From: JBHPGW01 sp042569785
Lineage (GTDB): Bacteria > Planctomycetota > Phycisphaerae > Sedimentisphaerales > Anaerobacaceae
DNA: 11,971 bases
Assembly: GCA_042569785.1 (NCBI GenBank)
Contig: JBHPGW010000075.1
Span: forward strand, 1-11,971
Direction: 5' to 3'
The notes under the pieces are model-generated. The model saw only the letters and a list, made by a program, of their open reading frames with translations. It was not told where the DNA came from and did no database searches. The translations under genes and the position numbers were made by a program. Numbering within the stretch: the first letter of the stretch is position 1; the number at the start of each line of letters is the position of its first letter. Shown piece after piece: positions 7,147-11,971 of the stretch.

Positions 7147-7229
7147 ATAAGAAATTTAAGATTTTTTCTTCTAACCTTTTAGTGAATTCACTTTTAGGTT
7201 GTTCGTTAAGCTGGTTATTCTGACTTGTC

Positions 7230-7502
7230 CTACTCATACTTTGCAAAACAATCTTCAAGATAGTCAGCTAAACAGTGAAATTTGTCCGCTATCTTTTTAT
7301 TTTCTTCGTGATTAGCAATGGCACAAACATAGCCTATCAATTCTTCAAAATCTTCATAGCTAAGATATACCTCATACTTACTACTCTTTTTAATAGCAAC
7401 AGAAATGGCTCTTACTATATCAAGTTCTAATATGTAATGCCTATAGTCCAGCAGTAACTGCCGCTGGGACACCGAAAGTTTTAAGATTAATTTATCGTCC
7501 AT
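7230..7502 (-). CDS. Small acidic protein of unknown function
   Basis: A 90-residue soluble protein with no recognised domain. It is largely helical by composition: an amphipathic first half (LILKLSVSQRQLLLDYRHYILELDIVRAI), a central YEVYLSYEDFEELIGYVCAIANHE and an acidic end (LADYLEDCFAKYE). Small proteins with the YLSYEDLxDL...CxLANHE pattern seem familiar from environmental bacteria, without a known role. It starts at the only in-frame ATG near the front, with AGG about twelve bases upstream. It stands alone between noncoding stretches, transcribed away from the Rrf2 gene, which begins 480 bases to the right. The codon pattern and alternating hydrophobic residues support a real gene. Confidence 0.65.
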   Translation of the reverse strand: MDDKLILKLSVSQRQLLLDYRHYILELDIVRAISVAIKKSSKYEVYLSYEDFEELIGYVCAIANHEENKKIADKFHCLADYLEDCFAKYE

Positions 7503-7572
7503 AGTTTTTATACCTGTAGTTCCATTCTATCTATTCTTAACAGTTTTGGCAATATTTTTGATTGTCCTTTTA

Positions 7573-7789
7573 TCTATTCTTCCTACTTCCTATTCCCATC
7601 CTATCGATTAAATCGATAGTTAGGAATCCCTGCTTAGATGGGAGCCCAATATACTACGATCTATTGAGGTATGGGTATAGGATGAGCTAAAAAAAGAATT
7701 ATTATTTCTTAGTGGGGAGCTTGGCATAACTATCGACACTAATCGACACTCCTACATACCTGCTGGGACAACGGAGATTGTCCAGGATA
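7573..7789 (+). repeat. Structured ~210-bp element, copy A (upstream of Rrf2 gene)
   Basis: This stretch aligns with 8457-8661 in the same orientation; bases 7638-7671 match 8520-8553 exactly. Inside are several dyads: CTATCGAT/ATCGATAG (7601-7608 with 7612-7619), a possible CCCAATA/TATTG stem (7645-7665), and GGACAA/TTGTCC (7766-7771 with 7778-7783), whose stems are kept in copy B while one loop base changes. ATCGACACT is repeated in tandem at 7732-7750. No open frame is shared, so the element is noncoding. It may be a structured RNA, a leader of the Rrf2 gene or a mobile noncoding element. Confidence 0.75.
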
Positions 7790-7984
7790 GTAATAAAAAC
7801 AATATATGAGTATATTTACATTTCAGATAGTTTGACTTGTCCAGGCCAATTCTGGGAGTATTTAGCACAATTCTCAATTATCTATGTGATATTTTTTAAT
7901 TATCTTTATTATATTGAAATATCTGTCTAAACTGCTACTCTGATATAGTAATGGAAATGTTAATTTCGATTAGGGAGTATGAAA

Positions 7985-8374
7985 ATGAGAAGTAATACCT
8001 CAGTTCAATATGGATTATTAGCAGTATATTACCTTGCTAAGAACCAGAGCAAGAAACTTGTTATTACCCAGAGCATTGCTGATGAATATAACATTCCCCC
8101 TGAATATCTGTACAAAATACTGGAAAATTTAGTCAAGGCAGGGATATTAAAAAGCAAAAGAGGTCCTGGAGGGGGTTTTCTATTGGCTAAATCTCCTAAA
8201 AAAATAACAATGCTTGAAATTATTGAAGCAATTGATGGACCTATGGTTGGTAGAATAAAAATGATTGACTATAAAAGAGAGAAGTATGCAAGAAATGCTA
8301 ACCATATATTAAAAAAAGCAACTGATCAGTATCAAAGTGTTTTTCAAAAAACTAAATTGTCTGACTTGCTTTGA
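7985..8374 (+). CDS. Rrf2-family transcriptional regulator lacking iron-sulfur cysteines
   Basis: A winged-helix DNA-binding protein of 129 residues, counted from the second of two close ATGs. The first ATG (7979) has only one base between it and the site AGGGAG; the second (7985) has a normal seven-base gap, so 7985 is preferred. Rrf2 hallmarks are the start RSNTSVQYGLLAVYYLA, the recognition helix region IADEYNIPPEYLYKILENLVKAG and the wing RGPGGGFLLAKSPKKITMLEIIEAIDGP. IscR and NsrR have three cysteines after this point that hold a cluster; here there is no cysteine in the whole protein, so it cannot sense through an Fe-S cluster of that type. The C-terminal helix is short and basic. The gene is monocistronic and lies between two copies of a ~210-bp element rich in ATCGAT dyads, which might be its binding sites. 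Target genes and signal are unknown. Confidence 0.88.
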   Translation: MRSNTSVQYGLLAVYYLAKNQSKKLVITQSIADEYNIPPEYLYKILENLVKAGILKSKRGPGGGFLLAKSPKKITMLEIIEAIDGPMVGRIKMIDYKREKYARNANHILKKATDQYQSVFQKTKLSDLL

Positions 8375-8394
8375 GGTAGGATGACTTTCCTTTG

Positions 8395-8405
8395 TCGACT
8401 GTCGA
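8395..8405. promoter_or_regulatory. TCGACTGTCGA near-palindrome, copy 2
   Basis: Identical to 7136-7146, located 20 bases after the Rrf2 stop codon. Together with the ATCGAT dyads in both repeat elements it adds to an unusual density of TCGA-centred palindromes around this regulator. Confidence 0.3.
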
Positions 8406-8456
8406 GTAGGTTTCGATTGTAATATTGTAATAGTTTTATTTGGGGTAGTTATAAAA

Positions 8457-8661
8457 TCTATTCTCCCTGCTCCCTAATTCCATTCTATCGATAAAATCGA
8501 TTTTAGGAATCCTGCCCTCATGGGAGCCCAATATACTACGATCTATTGAGGTAGGGGTATGCTTTACTATAGGAAAAAAAGAATTATTATTTTTTAGGAG
8601 GAGGGGGTAGTATGACTATCGATAGTGATACCTGCTGGGACAACAGAGATTGTCCTGGATA
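8457..8661 (+). repeat. Structured ~205-bp element, copy B (downstream of Rrf2 gene)
   Basis: Second direct copy of the element at 7573-7789, offset by about 884 bases. The 34-base core (8520-8553) is identical; the flanks diverge but keep the ATCGAT-AAA-ATCGAT dyad near 8485, the poly-A/GAATTATTATTT segment, and the GGACAA/TTGTCC hairpin (8638-8643 with 8650-8655). It has a perfect 12-bp palindrome ACTATCGATAGT (8615-8626) where copy A has tandem ATCGACACT. No gene follows it on the plus strand, so if this is a leader its gene has been lost. Confidence 0.75.
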
Positions 8662-8771
8662 TGCATACGCAGCTGGAGCTCTTGGGTTTTCCGTTCTGTA
8701 ACTCCAAAATTAATCATATAAGAGATTCAATAGTTATCTGCATATCACACTGTCATGCCTGCTAATGATTG

Positions 8772-8880
8772 TCACCCCTGCGAAGGCAGGGGCGGGTATA
8801 CAGTTTCCCTTTGTTGTCATTCCTGCGGAAGCAGGAATCCACCTTTATCTCTGGATTCCGCATCAAGTGCGGAATGACAA
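8772..8880. repeat. REP-like palindromic repeat, one and a half units
   Basis: Three hairpins lie in a row: CCCCTGC/GCAGGGG (8775-8792), ATTCCTGC/GCAGGAAT (8819-8838) and ATTCCGCA/TGCGGAAT (8855-8875). The last two are enclosed by TTGTCATTCC (8814-8823) and its complement GGAATGACAA (8871-8880). This is the widespread intergenic repeat whose chance translation reads VIPAEAGIH...HQVRNDK. It is noncoding; hits to it in protein databases are spurious. With 8662-8771, in which I see nothing definite, it fills the gap after copy B. Confidence 0.85.
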
Positions 8881-8931
8881 AGCGGTTTGCTTCTTAAATA
8901 TTTACCCATATCTGCTAGGCTCGTCCAATCT
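8881..8931 (-). repeat. Dispersed 3' element, copy 2 (after the HEPN gene)
   Basis: On the minus strand it starts AGATTGGACGAGCC, five bases after the stop codon of the HEPN gene, and continues through TAAATATT. The same 14-base start and the TAAATATT segment occur in the same order after the 10613-11284 gene (10537-10588). The middle differs: the CCGCC/GGCGG hairpin of the other copy is not preserved. Confidence 0.6.
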
Positions 8932-8935
8932 GATA

Positions 8936-9442
8936 TTATATTTCTACATTTTTAAATTTGGCTTTATGTTCAAAAAGATCCATGATTGCTTTCAGCACTT
9001 CATATGTATCTTGCATTACGTCATGTGCTACTGACTTAGACCGGAACTCGCCGCTGTGAGCTATAGCATTTCGATTATTATTAATTTGATTAATCTTATT
9101 TCTCCAGAGTTCTTTTAATGAATCGTGTTCTTCGTACTCTTCCATCATTGGCAGAAAGAGATTATGATACTTGTTCCTAAGGCCATTAGCACTTTTGAGC
9201 AGTTTGTTTACGAAATTTAAAGGACATTTAAGCTCGCCCACTAGCTCTTGACGTACAGCGAAATTAATTATCAATTCAACGCATATGCCACAACGGATAA
9301 TCGCAACCGAATACTCTCCTCGACCGAAGAGACCTTTCGCCTTGATCCAGTTTCTTGCAACCTTTTCGTCATCGCTACACTTGGAATATGGCGTGCGTTT
9401 TGGCTTTGGCTTTGGCTTCTTCTGAGACTTTGGTCTTTTCAT
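8936..9442 (-). CDS. HEPN-domain protein with R-x4-H motif, possible RNase toxin
   Basis: A 168-residue cytoplasmic protein. Residues 1-21 are an unusually basic, proline-lysine tail (KSQKKPKPKPKRTPYSK). Residues 25-160 form a helical bundle: KVARNWIKAKGLFGRGEYSVAIIRCGICVELIINFAV, then a late helix with NQINNNRNAIAHSGEF. Arg124 and His129 form R-x4-H, the catalytic signature of HEPN ribonucleases, preceded by a polar Asn as is common. HEPN proteins act as toxins or abortive-infection effectors, usually with an antitoxin such as a MNT nucleotidyltransferase; none is seen nearby, so a standalone HEPN of the DUF4145 kind is equally likely. GAGG eight bases before the ATG is a strong ribosome site. 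It lies 54 bases after the 320-residue gene on the same strand, probably co-transcribed. Fold call fairly sure; toxicity is inference. Confidence 0.75.
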   Translation of the reverse strand: MKRPKSQKKPKPKPKRTPYSKCSDDEKVARNWIKAKGLFGRGEYSVAIIRCGICVELIINFAVRQELVGELKCPLNFVNKLLKSANGLRNKYHNLFLPMMEEYEEHDSLKELWRNKINQINNNRNAIAHSGEFRSKSVAHDVMQDTYEVLKAIMDLFEHKAKFKNVEI

Positions 9443-9470
9443 GCGAAATTACCTCAAAACATAATGGAGC

Positions 9471-9495
9471 AAGTAGTTTCCGTTGGTTCTTCAAT
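9471..9495 (-). repeat. Dispersed 3' element, partial copy 3 (after the 320-residue gene)
   Basis: ATTGAAGAACCAACGG directly follows the stop codon of the 320-residue gene on the minus strand and differs by one base from ATTGAAGGACCAACGG at 10541-10556. Only the distal part of the element is present; the AGATTGGACGAGCC part is missing. Confidence 0.5.
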
Positions 9496-9496
9496 C

Positions 9497-10459
9497 CTAG
9501 CCACCATCCACCATTACTACATCCCCATCCACAAGAGCACCATCCCAATCGTGAGCCGCAAGTCGTGCTGCACCAGATGTGTTAGGGACTGTGCGACCCC
9601 AGAATATCAAGAACTGGCCTGGGTCTCCGGAGATCATGAGAATATATTCCGTGGGAAATACGTAGTACCGGAAGACTTCAAACATCATTTTTTGGCAGGC
9701 AATGCTCTTTGCTTCCAACCAGACTCTTTCATCTATATACTTGTAACGGTCATCCTTGCAAACGATGATACCTAATCTCAATCGATCACCTTTCTTCGAC
9801 AACGCCTTCAGCACGGGGAACACCTCTTCGAAGTGGGTGAATTCGCCTTTGCCCAAGGTTAACGCCTGACATATGTTCCACGCAGTGGTGAGAATATCGG
9901 CAACGGGCTTGGCCTTTTTGCAGAAAACCCTGATGTCCTTCGCTACTTTGGCGGCCCAGCCTTTGGATAACCCGACAAGTACGTCATTAGGAAAAAGACT
10001 TGGGAAAGATGCGGGGTCTAGGTTGTGAGCCTTCAAGAGGCCTGCCAGGTTGCGCCTCAGAAAGCTCCTCACGAATTGGTAATTGGTTCTGGCGCAACCC
10101 TCCGACTCCTTGATCATTTGTTGGATGGCGGCGGCTCTGTTTACGTCTGGCTCAACTAGAGATGCAATGATGCAGGCGCTCACTGAGTCTGCAAGGTGCT
10201 GATGTTCCTCCGGCCCAAGCGTTCCAATATCAATACGGTCTGCGCATATAAAGCGTCGGGCTGTCCCCAGACACTGAGAGGCTATGTCGATCTTGGGCAC
10301 AACATACTTGTCAAACTTGTTCTGCCCCAAGACCGCACGCAAGTCATCTAATATGACGAGTTCATCTGCCCGTTTCTTGTCCTCAAAAAACTGCTTGTTG
10401 TCTGCCTTGGCAGCTTCCCATTCCCCTTGATTGTCGAAGTGCTTGTACTGCTTCTTCAT
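9497..10459 (-). CDS. Protein of unknown function (320 residues)
   Basis: I do not recognise this protein. It is soluble, with no signal peptide or membrane segment. The first 40 residues are highly charged (GEWEAAKADNKQFFEDKKRADEL). Residues 90-200 look all-helical (DSVSACIIASL, NYQFVRSFLRRNLAGLLKAHN, GWAAKVAKDIRVFCKKAKPVADILTTAWNIC in separate helices). Residues 225-290 look like a small alpha/beta part (RLRLGIIVCKDD, TEYILMISGDPGQFLIFWG). The end is acidic (HDWDGALVDGDVVMVDGG). Eight cysteines are scattered with no metal-binding spacing. Its GC content and codon use are visibly higher than those of the AT-rich genes on its right, suggesting a separate origin. AAGGAG seven bases before the ATG is an excellent ribosome site. 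A possible pseudoknot lies just upstream. It is followed by the HEPN gene and could encode its partner, but nothing in the sequence proves this. Confidence 0.75.
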   Translation of the reverse strand: MKKQYKHFDNQGEWEAAKADNKQFFEDKKRADELVILDDLRAVLGQNKFDKYVVPKIDIASQCLGTARRFICADRIDIGTLGPEEHQHLADSVSACIIASLVEPDVNRAAAIQQMIKESEGCARTNYQFVRSFLRRNLAGLLKAHNLDPASFPSLFPNDVLVGLSKGWAAKVAKDIRVFCKKAKPVADILTTAWNICQALTLGKGEFTHFEEVFPVLKALSKKGDRLRLGIIVCKDDRYKYIDERVWLEAKSIACQKMMFEVFRYYVFPTEYILMISGDPGQFLIFWGRTVPNTSGAARLAAHDWDGALVDGDVVMVDGG

Positions 10460-10485
10460 AAGTTACTCCTTCCCTAACAGCAATT

Positions 10486-10545
10486 AAACAGTCTGTATAA
10501 AACGGGAAAGACAGACTGTTTCTTTCTATATAACAACTTCCCGTT
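10486..10545 (-). promoter_or_regulatory. Interlocked inverted repeats (possible pseudoknot or attenuator) in the leader of the 320-residue gene
   Basis: AAACAGTCTGT (10486-10496) and ACAGACTGTTT (10511-10521) form a perfect 11-bp stem with a 14-base loop. That loop contains AACGGGAA (10501-10508), which is the exact complement of TTCCCGTT (10538-10545) outside the stem. The two pairings interlock as in an H-type pseudoknot, or could compete as alternative hairpins. On the minus strand the structure ends 26 bases before the ATG at 10459, next to the AAGGAG ribosome site, so it could control translation or terminate upstream transcription. Confidence 0.55.
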
Positions 10546-10588
10546 GGTCCTTCAATATTTATCCGCCTATGGCGGGCTCGTCCAATCT
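10537..10588 (-). repeat. Dispersed 3' element, copy 1 (after the R-x5-H gene)
   Basis: Minus-strand AGATTGGACGAGCC begins 25 bases after the stop of the 223-residue gene, followed by a CCGCC/GGCGG hairpin with three-base loop (10563-10575), TAAATATT and GAAGGACCAACGGGAA. Partial copies lie at 8881-8931 and 9471-9495, also directly after genes. Its distal end supplies one arm of the interlocked repeats at 10486-10545. Confidence 0.6.
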
Positions 10589-10612
10589 CTTTTATTTCAC
10601 TGGAGCCGGATG

Positions 10613-11284
10613 TTAGATATCGACAAACTTTTTATATGCATTGTCTTTGAATATTTCGCGTATTATTTCCCTTAGTAGTCTTACAAATTTACTGGTTTCT
10701 TCTGCCGTTCTTTTTTGGATCCAATTCATTTTATCCTCTCCTGCACTTCCAGCACTTGCAGGTACGATCTCAAATATATGTTCAAACTCGAAGGTATAGG
10801 GTTCTGTGTAAAGAAAGTCCTTGTATTGCTCTCCAATGGCAACGCCAACCAGAAGATCTTCGCTTTCATTTCCTTCCTTGATGTACTTGTCGTATATAGA
10901 AGACCCTACATGAAATCTAAGGTCATTACGTATTCTATGAACAACTTGTAAGTATTCATCTTGTTTCCAATTTTCAAGCCATGCGTTATATTTTGAAACC
11001 TTCATACTCAACGGTTTTGAAAGATTCATTTTCAAAAGACCTTTCACAAGATTACGACCAAACTCTTTAGTTGATTCTTTATAAAAACTAATCATTGCGA
11101 AGTACAATTCCATTTGATTTCTTTCTTCGAACACTTTATTTTGCTCTTTCGGGATTATGGAATGTAATCGCATCCAAAACTCAAGAGAATTAGTAATACG
11201 AAGAATCTGGAAAAATATAATAGTTTCCTTCTTTGACATCTGTGACAAGAAGTCACTTTTAATATATAAACCGGTTGTTTTCAT
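10613..11284 (-). CDS. Helical protein with R-x5-H HEPN-like motif, possible toxin or abortive-infection protein
   Basis: A 223-residue, probably all-helical cytoplasmic protein. Residues 20-85 are amphipathic helices (ETIIFFQILRITNSLEFWMRLHS, then QMELYFAMISFYKESTKEFGRNL). The most telling segment is VVHRIRNDLRFHVG (114-127), where Arg119 and His125 make R-x5-H with an Asn after the Arg, within the R-x(4-6)-H range of HEPN ribonucleases. In many proteins of this kind the histidine opens a helix as here. Residues 140-180 are a loop-rich acidic part, and the C-terminus is another long basic helix (FVRLLREIIREIFKDNAYKKF). No strong ribosome site precedes the first ATG (a GAGAG lies far upstream); Met16 is an alternative start with no better site. 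It lies 48 bases after the membrane-protein gene in the same direction, so the two are likely co-transcribed. The HEPN assignment rests on one motif and is tentative. Confidence 0.65.
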   Translation of the reverse strand: MKTTGLYIKSDFLSQMSKKETIIFFQILRITNSLEFWMRLHSIIPKEQNKVFEERNQMELYFAMISFYKESTKEFGRNLVKGLLKMNLSKPLSMKVSKYNAWLENWKQDEYLQVVHRIRNDLRFHVGSSIYDKYIKEGNESEDLLVGVAIGEQYKDFLYTEPYTFEFEHIFEIVPASAGSAGEDKMNWIQKRTAEETSKFVRLLREIIREIFKDNAYKKFVDI

Positions 11285-11332
11285 AGTTTCAGATTGTATT
11301 TCTCTCTGCCCTCTGTGGCTAAACGAAGCTCT

Positions 11333-11875
11333 TCATCTTTTTTCATAACTGGTAGTAATTAAAGAAACCAAAATATCATTTAAAAGTCTTCCCCTAAAAC
11401 TTACAACTATCGCATTACGCTGAGAATTTATTTTTTCCATTTTATCATCAGGGATCCGACCTTCACTTTGAGGCGCGTAGACCACCAAAGCAGCAGAATC
11501 TTTCTTAATTGCAAGAATCTCGTCTATCTTATCCATGTAATCTTTCCAGTGAACTAAAAACAGCGTTTCATTTTCCGCTCTTTTTAATGCATTCTTATTT
11601 ATCTGCAAAATATTTTTACCTTCAAATATTCCTGAGTCAATAAACATATTTTTTAAGCTTTCAAATTCAGTTGAGGCAAATATAGCTATTTTTCTTTTAG
11701 ATAATCCCATCCCAAGTCTATACCACACCGGAAAGACACCTTTTATTATTAAGAACATAATGTAGCAAAAACTAAGAATCATTAAAATTGTAGCAATTCC
11801 ACCGATGATAATAAAAAATGGATGATTGAAAAAACTTATTATATTTCCTGTAATACTAGTCATAATTTTGTACAT
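11333..11875 (-). CDS. Membrane-anchored protein with a cytoplasmic Rossmann-like domain, unknown function
   Basis: A 180-residue protein. Residues about 19-46 are hydrophobic (PFFIIIGGIATILMILSF and on to MFLIIKG), one long or two short membrane segments. GVFPVWYRLGMGLSKRK follows, positively charged and so probably cytoplasmic. Residues 60-175 look alpha/beta: strands RKIAIFAS (61-68), ETLFLVHW (103-110), AALVVYAP (128-135) and AIVVSFRG (155-162), alternating with charged helices. I recall similar proteins (PVWYRLGMGLSKRKIAIFA...INSQRN) in bacterial accessory regions, always without known function. Membrane segment plus small nucleotide-type fold is an arrangement seen in defence effectors, but no catalytic residues are evident, so this is only a suggestion. 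AAAGGA six bases before the ATG supports the start. Its start overlaps by 16 bases the stop of the partial frame on its right, and the 223-residue HEPN-like gene follows closely. Confidence 0.78.
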   Translation of the reverse strand: MYKIMTSITGNIISFFNHPFFIIIGGIATILMILSFCYIMFLIIKGVFPVWYRLGMGLSKRKIAIFASTEFESLKNMFIDSGIFEGKNILQINKNALKRAENETLFLVHWKDYMDKIDEILAIKKDSAALVVYAPQSEGRIPDDKMEKINSQRNAIVVSFRGRLLNDILVSLITTSYEKR

Positions 11876-11970
11876 AAGATTCCTTTATTATTATCAATTA
11901 CAAAAGCCTTATTAGCAGTGGAATGCTCCCCGAAAACAGTACCAATTAAAGTGAGAGTATAATCGATAAA
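11860..11970 (-). CDS. C-terminal end of an upstream gene entering from the right edge (partial)
   Basis: A minus-strand frame is open from the window edge to TGA at 11862-11860. It gives 36 residues, IDYTLTLIGTVFG then EHSTANKAFVIDNNKGIL and CTKL at the end. The beta-strand pattern LTLIGTVFG...AFVID resembles the periplasmic HR domain of GspC-type secretion proteins, but that family normally continues past this point, so the fragment may be truncated or only alike by chance. It overlaps the membrane-protein start by 16 bases, which would fit translational coupling. Too short for a firm call. Confidence 0.35.
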   Translation of the reverse strand, partial: FIDYTLTLIGTVFGEHSTANKAFVIDNNKGILCTKL

Positions 11971-11971
11971 T

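Larger units (their letters stand above)
6823..7229. other. Noncoding AT-rich stretch with short palindromes
   Basis: No convincing gene lies here on either strand. It holds three separate dyads (6902-6922, 7085-7101 and 7136-7146) and repeated phrases such as GGCTATTCTGA and GGTTATTCTGA near 7116 and 7213. It is the first part of the low-GC block and may be the end of an integrated element. Confidence 0.5.

Noticed and set aside
7913..7963. TTGAAA ... TATAGT as promoter of the Rrf2 gene
   Set aside because: The two boxes are about 24 bases apart, too far for a sigma-70 promoter; no better pair is clear in this AT-rich stretch.
7573..8661. CRISPR array or transposon ends
   Set aside because: There are only two long copies with no short regular repeats or spacers, the copies are direct rather than inverted, and no transposase lies between them.
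8765..9034. Plus-strand open frame giving VIPAEAGIHLYLWIPHQVRNDK
   Set aside because: This is the well-known chance translation of a REP-like intergenic repeat, and its end runs antisense into the HEPN gene.
10486..10545. Type III toxin-antitoxin RNA antitoxin
   Set aside because: Only one pseudoknot-capable unit exists, without the tandem repeats of about 36 bases seen in ToxI-type antitoxins, and the downstream protein does not resemble ToxN.
8881..10588. Integron attC sites between the minus-strand genes
   Set aside because: The shared elements lack properly placed RYYYAAC and GTTRRRY core sites (GTTGGTC and GACCAAC fail the consensus) and no integron integrase is present.

Overview
The window joins two different kinds of DNA. 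Positions 1 to about 6,800 look like ordinary chromosome from an environmental, probably anaerobic bacterium. Protein style fits a planctomycete of the Phycisphaerae/Sedimentisphaerales type: a secreted trypsin-like protease paired with a Planctomycetes-like secreted protein, a fused sugar nucleotidyltransferase/GHMP kinase, and a DRE-TIM enzyme resembling Re-citrate synthases. This assignment is an inference from protein character, not from a marker gene. From about 6,800 to the right end the DNA is mostly AT-rich, repeat-laden and carries small unfamiliar genes, as expected of an integrated island.

Layout of the left block. A two-gene operon on the minus strand (protease at 651-1667, then a secreted protein running off the left edge) overlaps by ATGA. 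A 190-bp divergent promoter region follows. The plus-strand 902-residue fusion gene (1858-4566) joins a GlmU-like nucleotidyltransferase to a galactokinase-family kinase, so one polypeptide could turn a free sugar into an NDP-sugar. Convergent to it is a minus-strand pair, the DRE-TIM acyltransferase (5414-6742) and a HAD hydrolase (4578-5369). The first 43 bases of the window are the exact reverse complement of 586-628, which suggests a fold-back or assembly artefact at a contig end.

Junction. At 6798-6822 lies the 3' end of a tRNA (T-arm plus acceptor strand) with no 5' half. Its orientation is what integration into the 3' end of a tRNA gene would leave at the distal edge of an island. No integrase is in view, and the intact tRNA would lie beyond the right edge.

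Right block. A small unknown protein (7230-7502) is followed by an Rrf2-family regulator without cysteines (7985-8374), bracketed by two direct copies of a roughly 210-bp structured element (7573-7789 and 8457-8661). REP-like hairpins follow. Then comes a run of minus-strand genes: a membrane-anchored alpha/beta protein (11333-11875), a protein with an R-x5-H HEPN-like motif (10613-11284), an unknown 320-residue protein of different composition (9497-10459) and a clearer HEPN protein with R-x4-H (8936-9442). Related short elements follow three of these genes, and a possible pseudoknot leader precedes the 320-residue gene. The set resembles an abortive-infection or toxin-type accessory cluster; that function is a hypothesis. 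A fragment of one more gene enters from the right edge.
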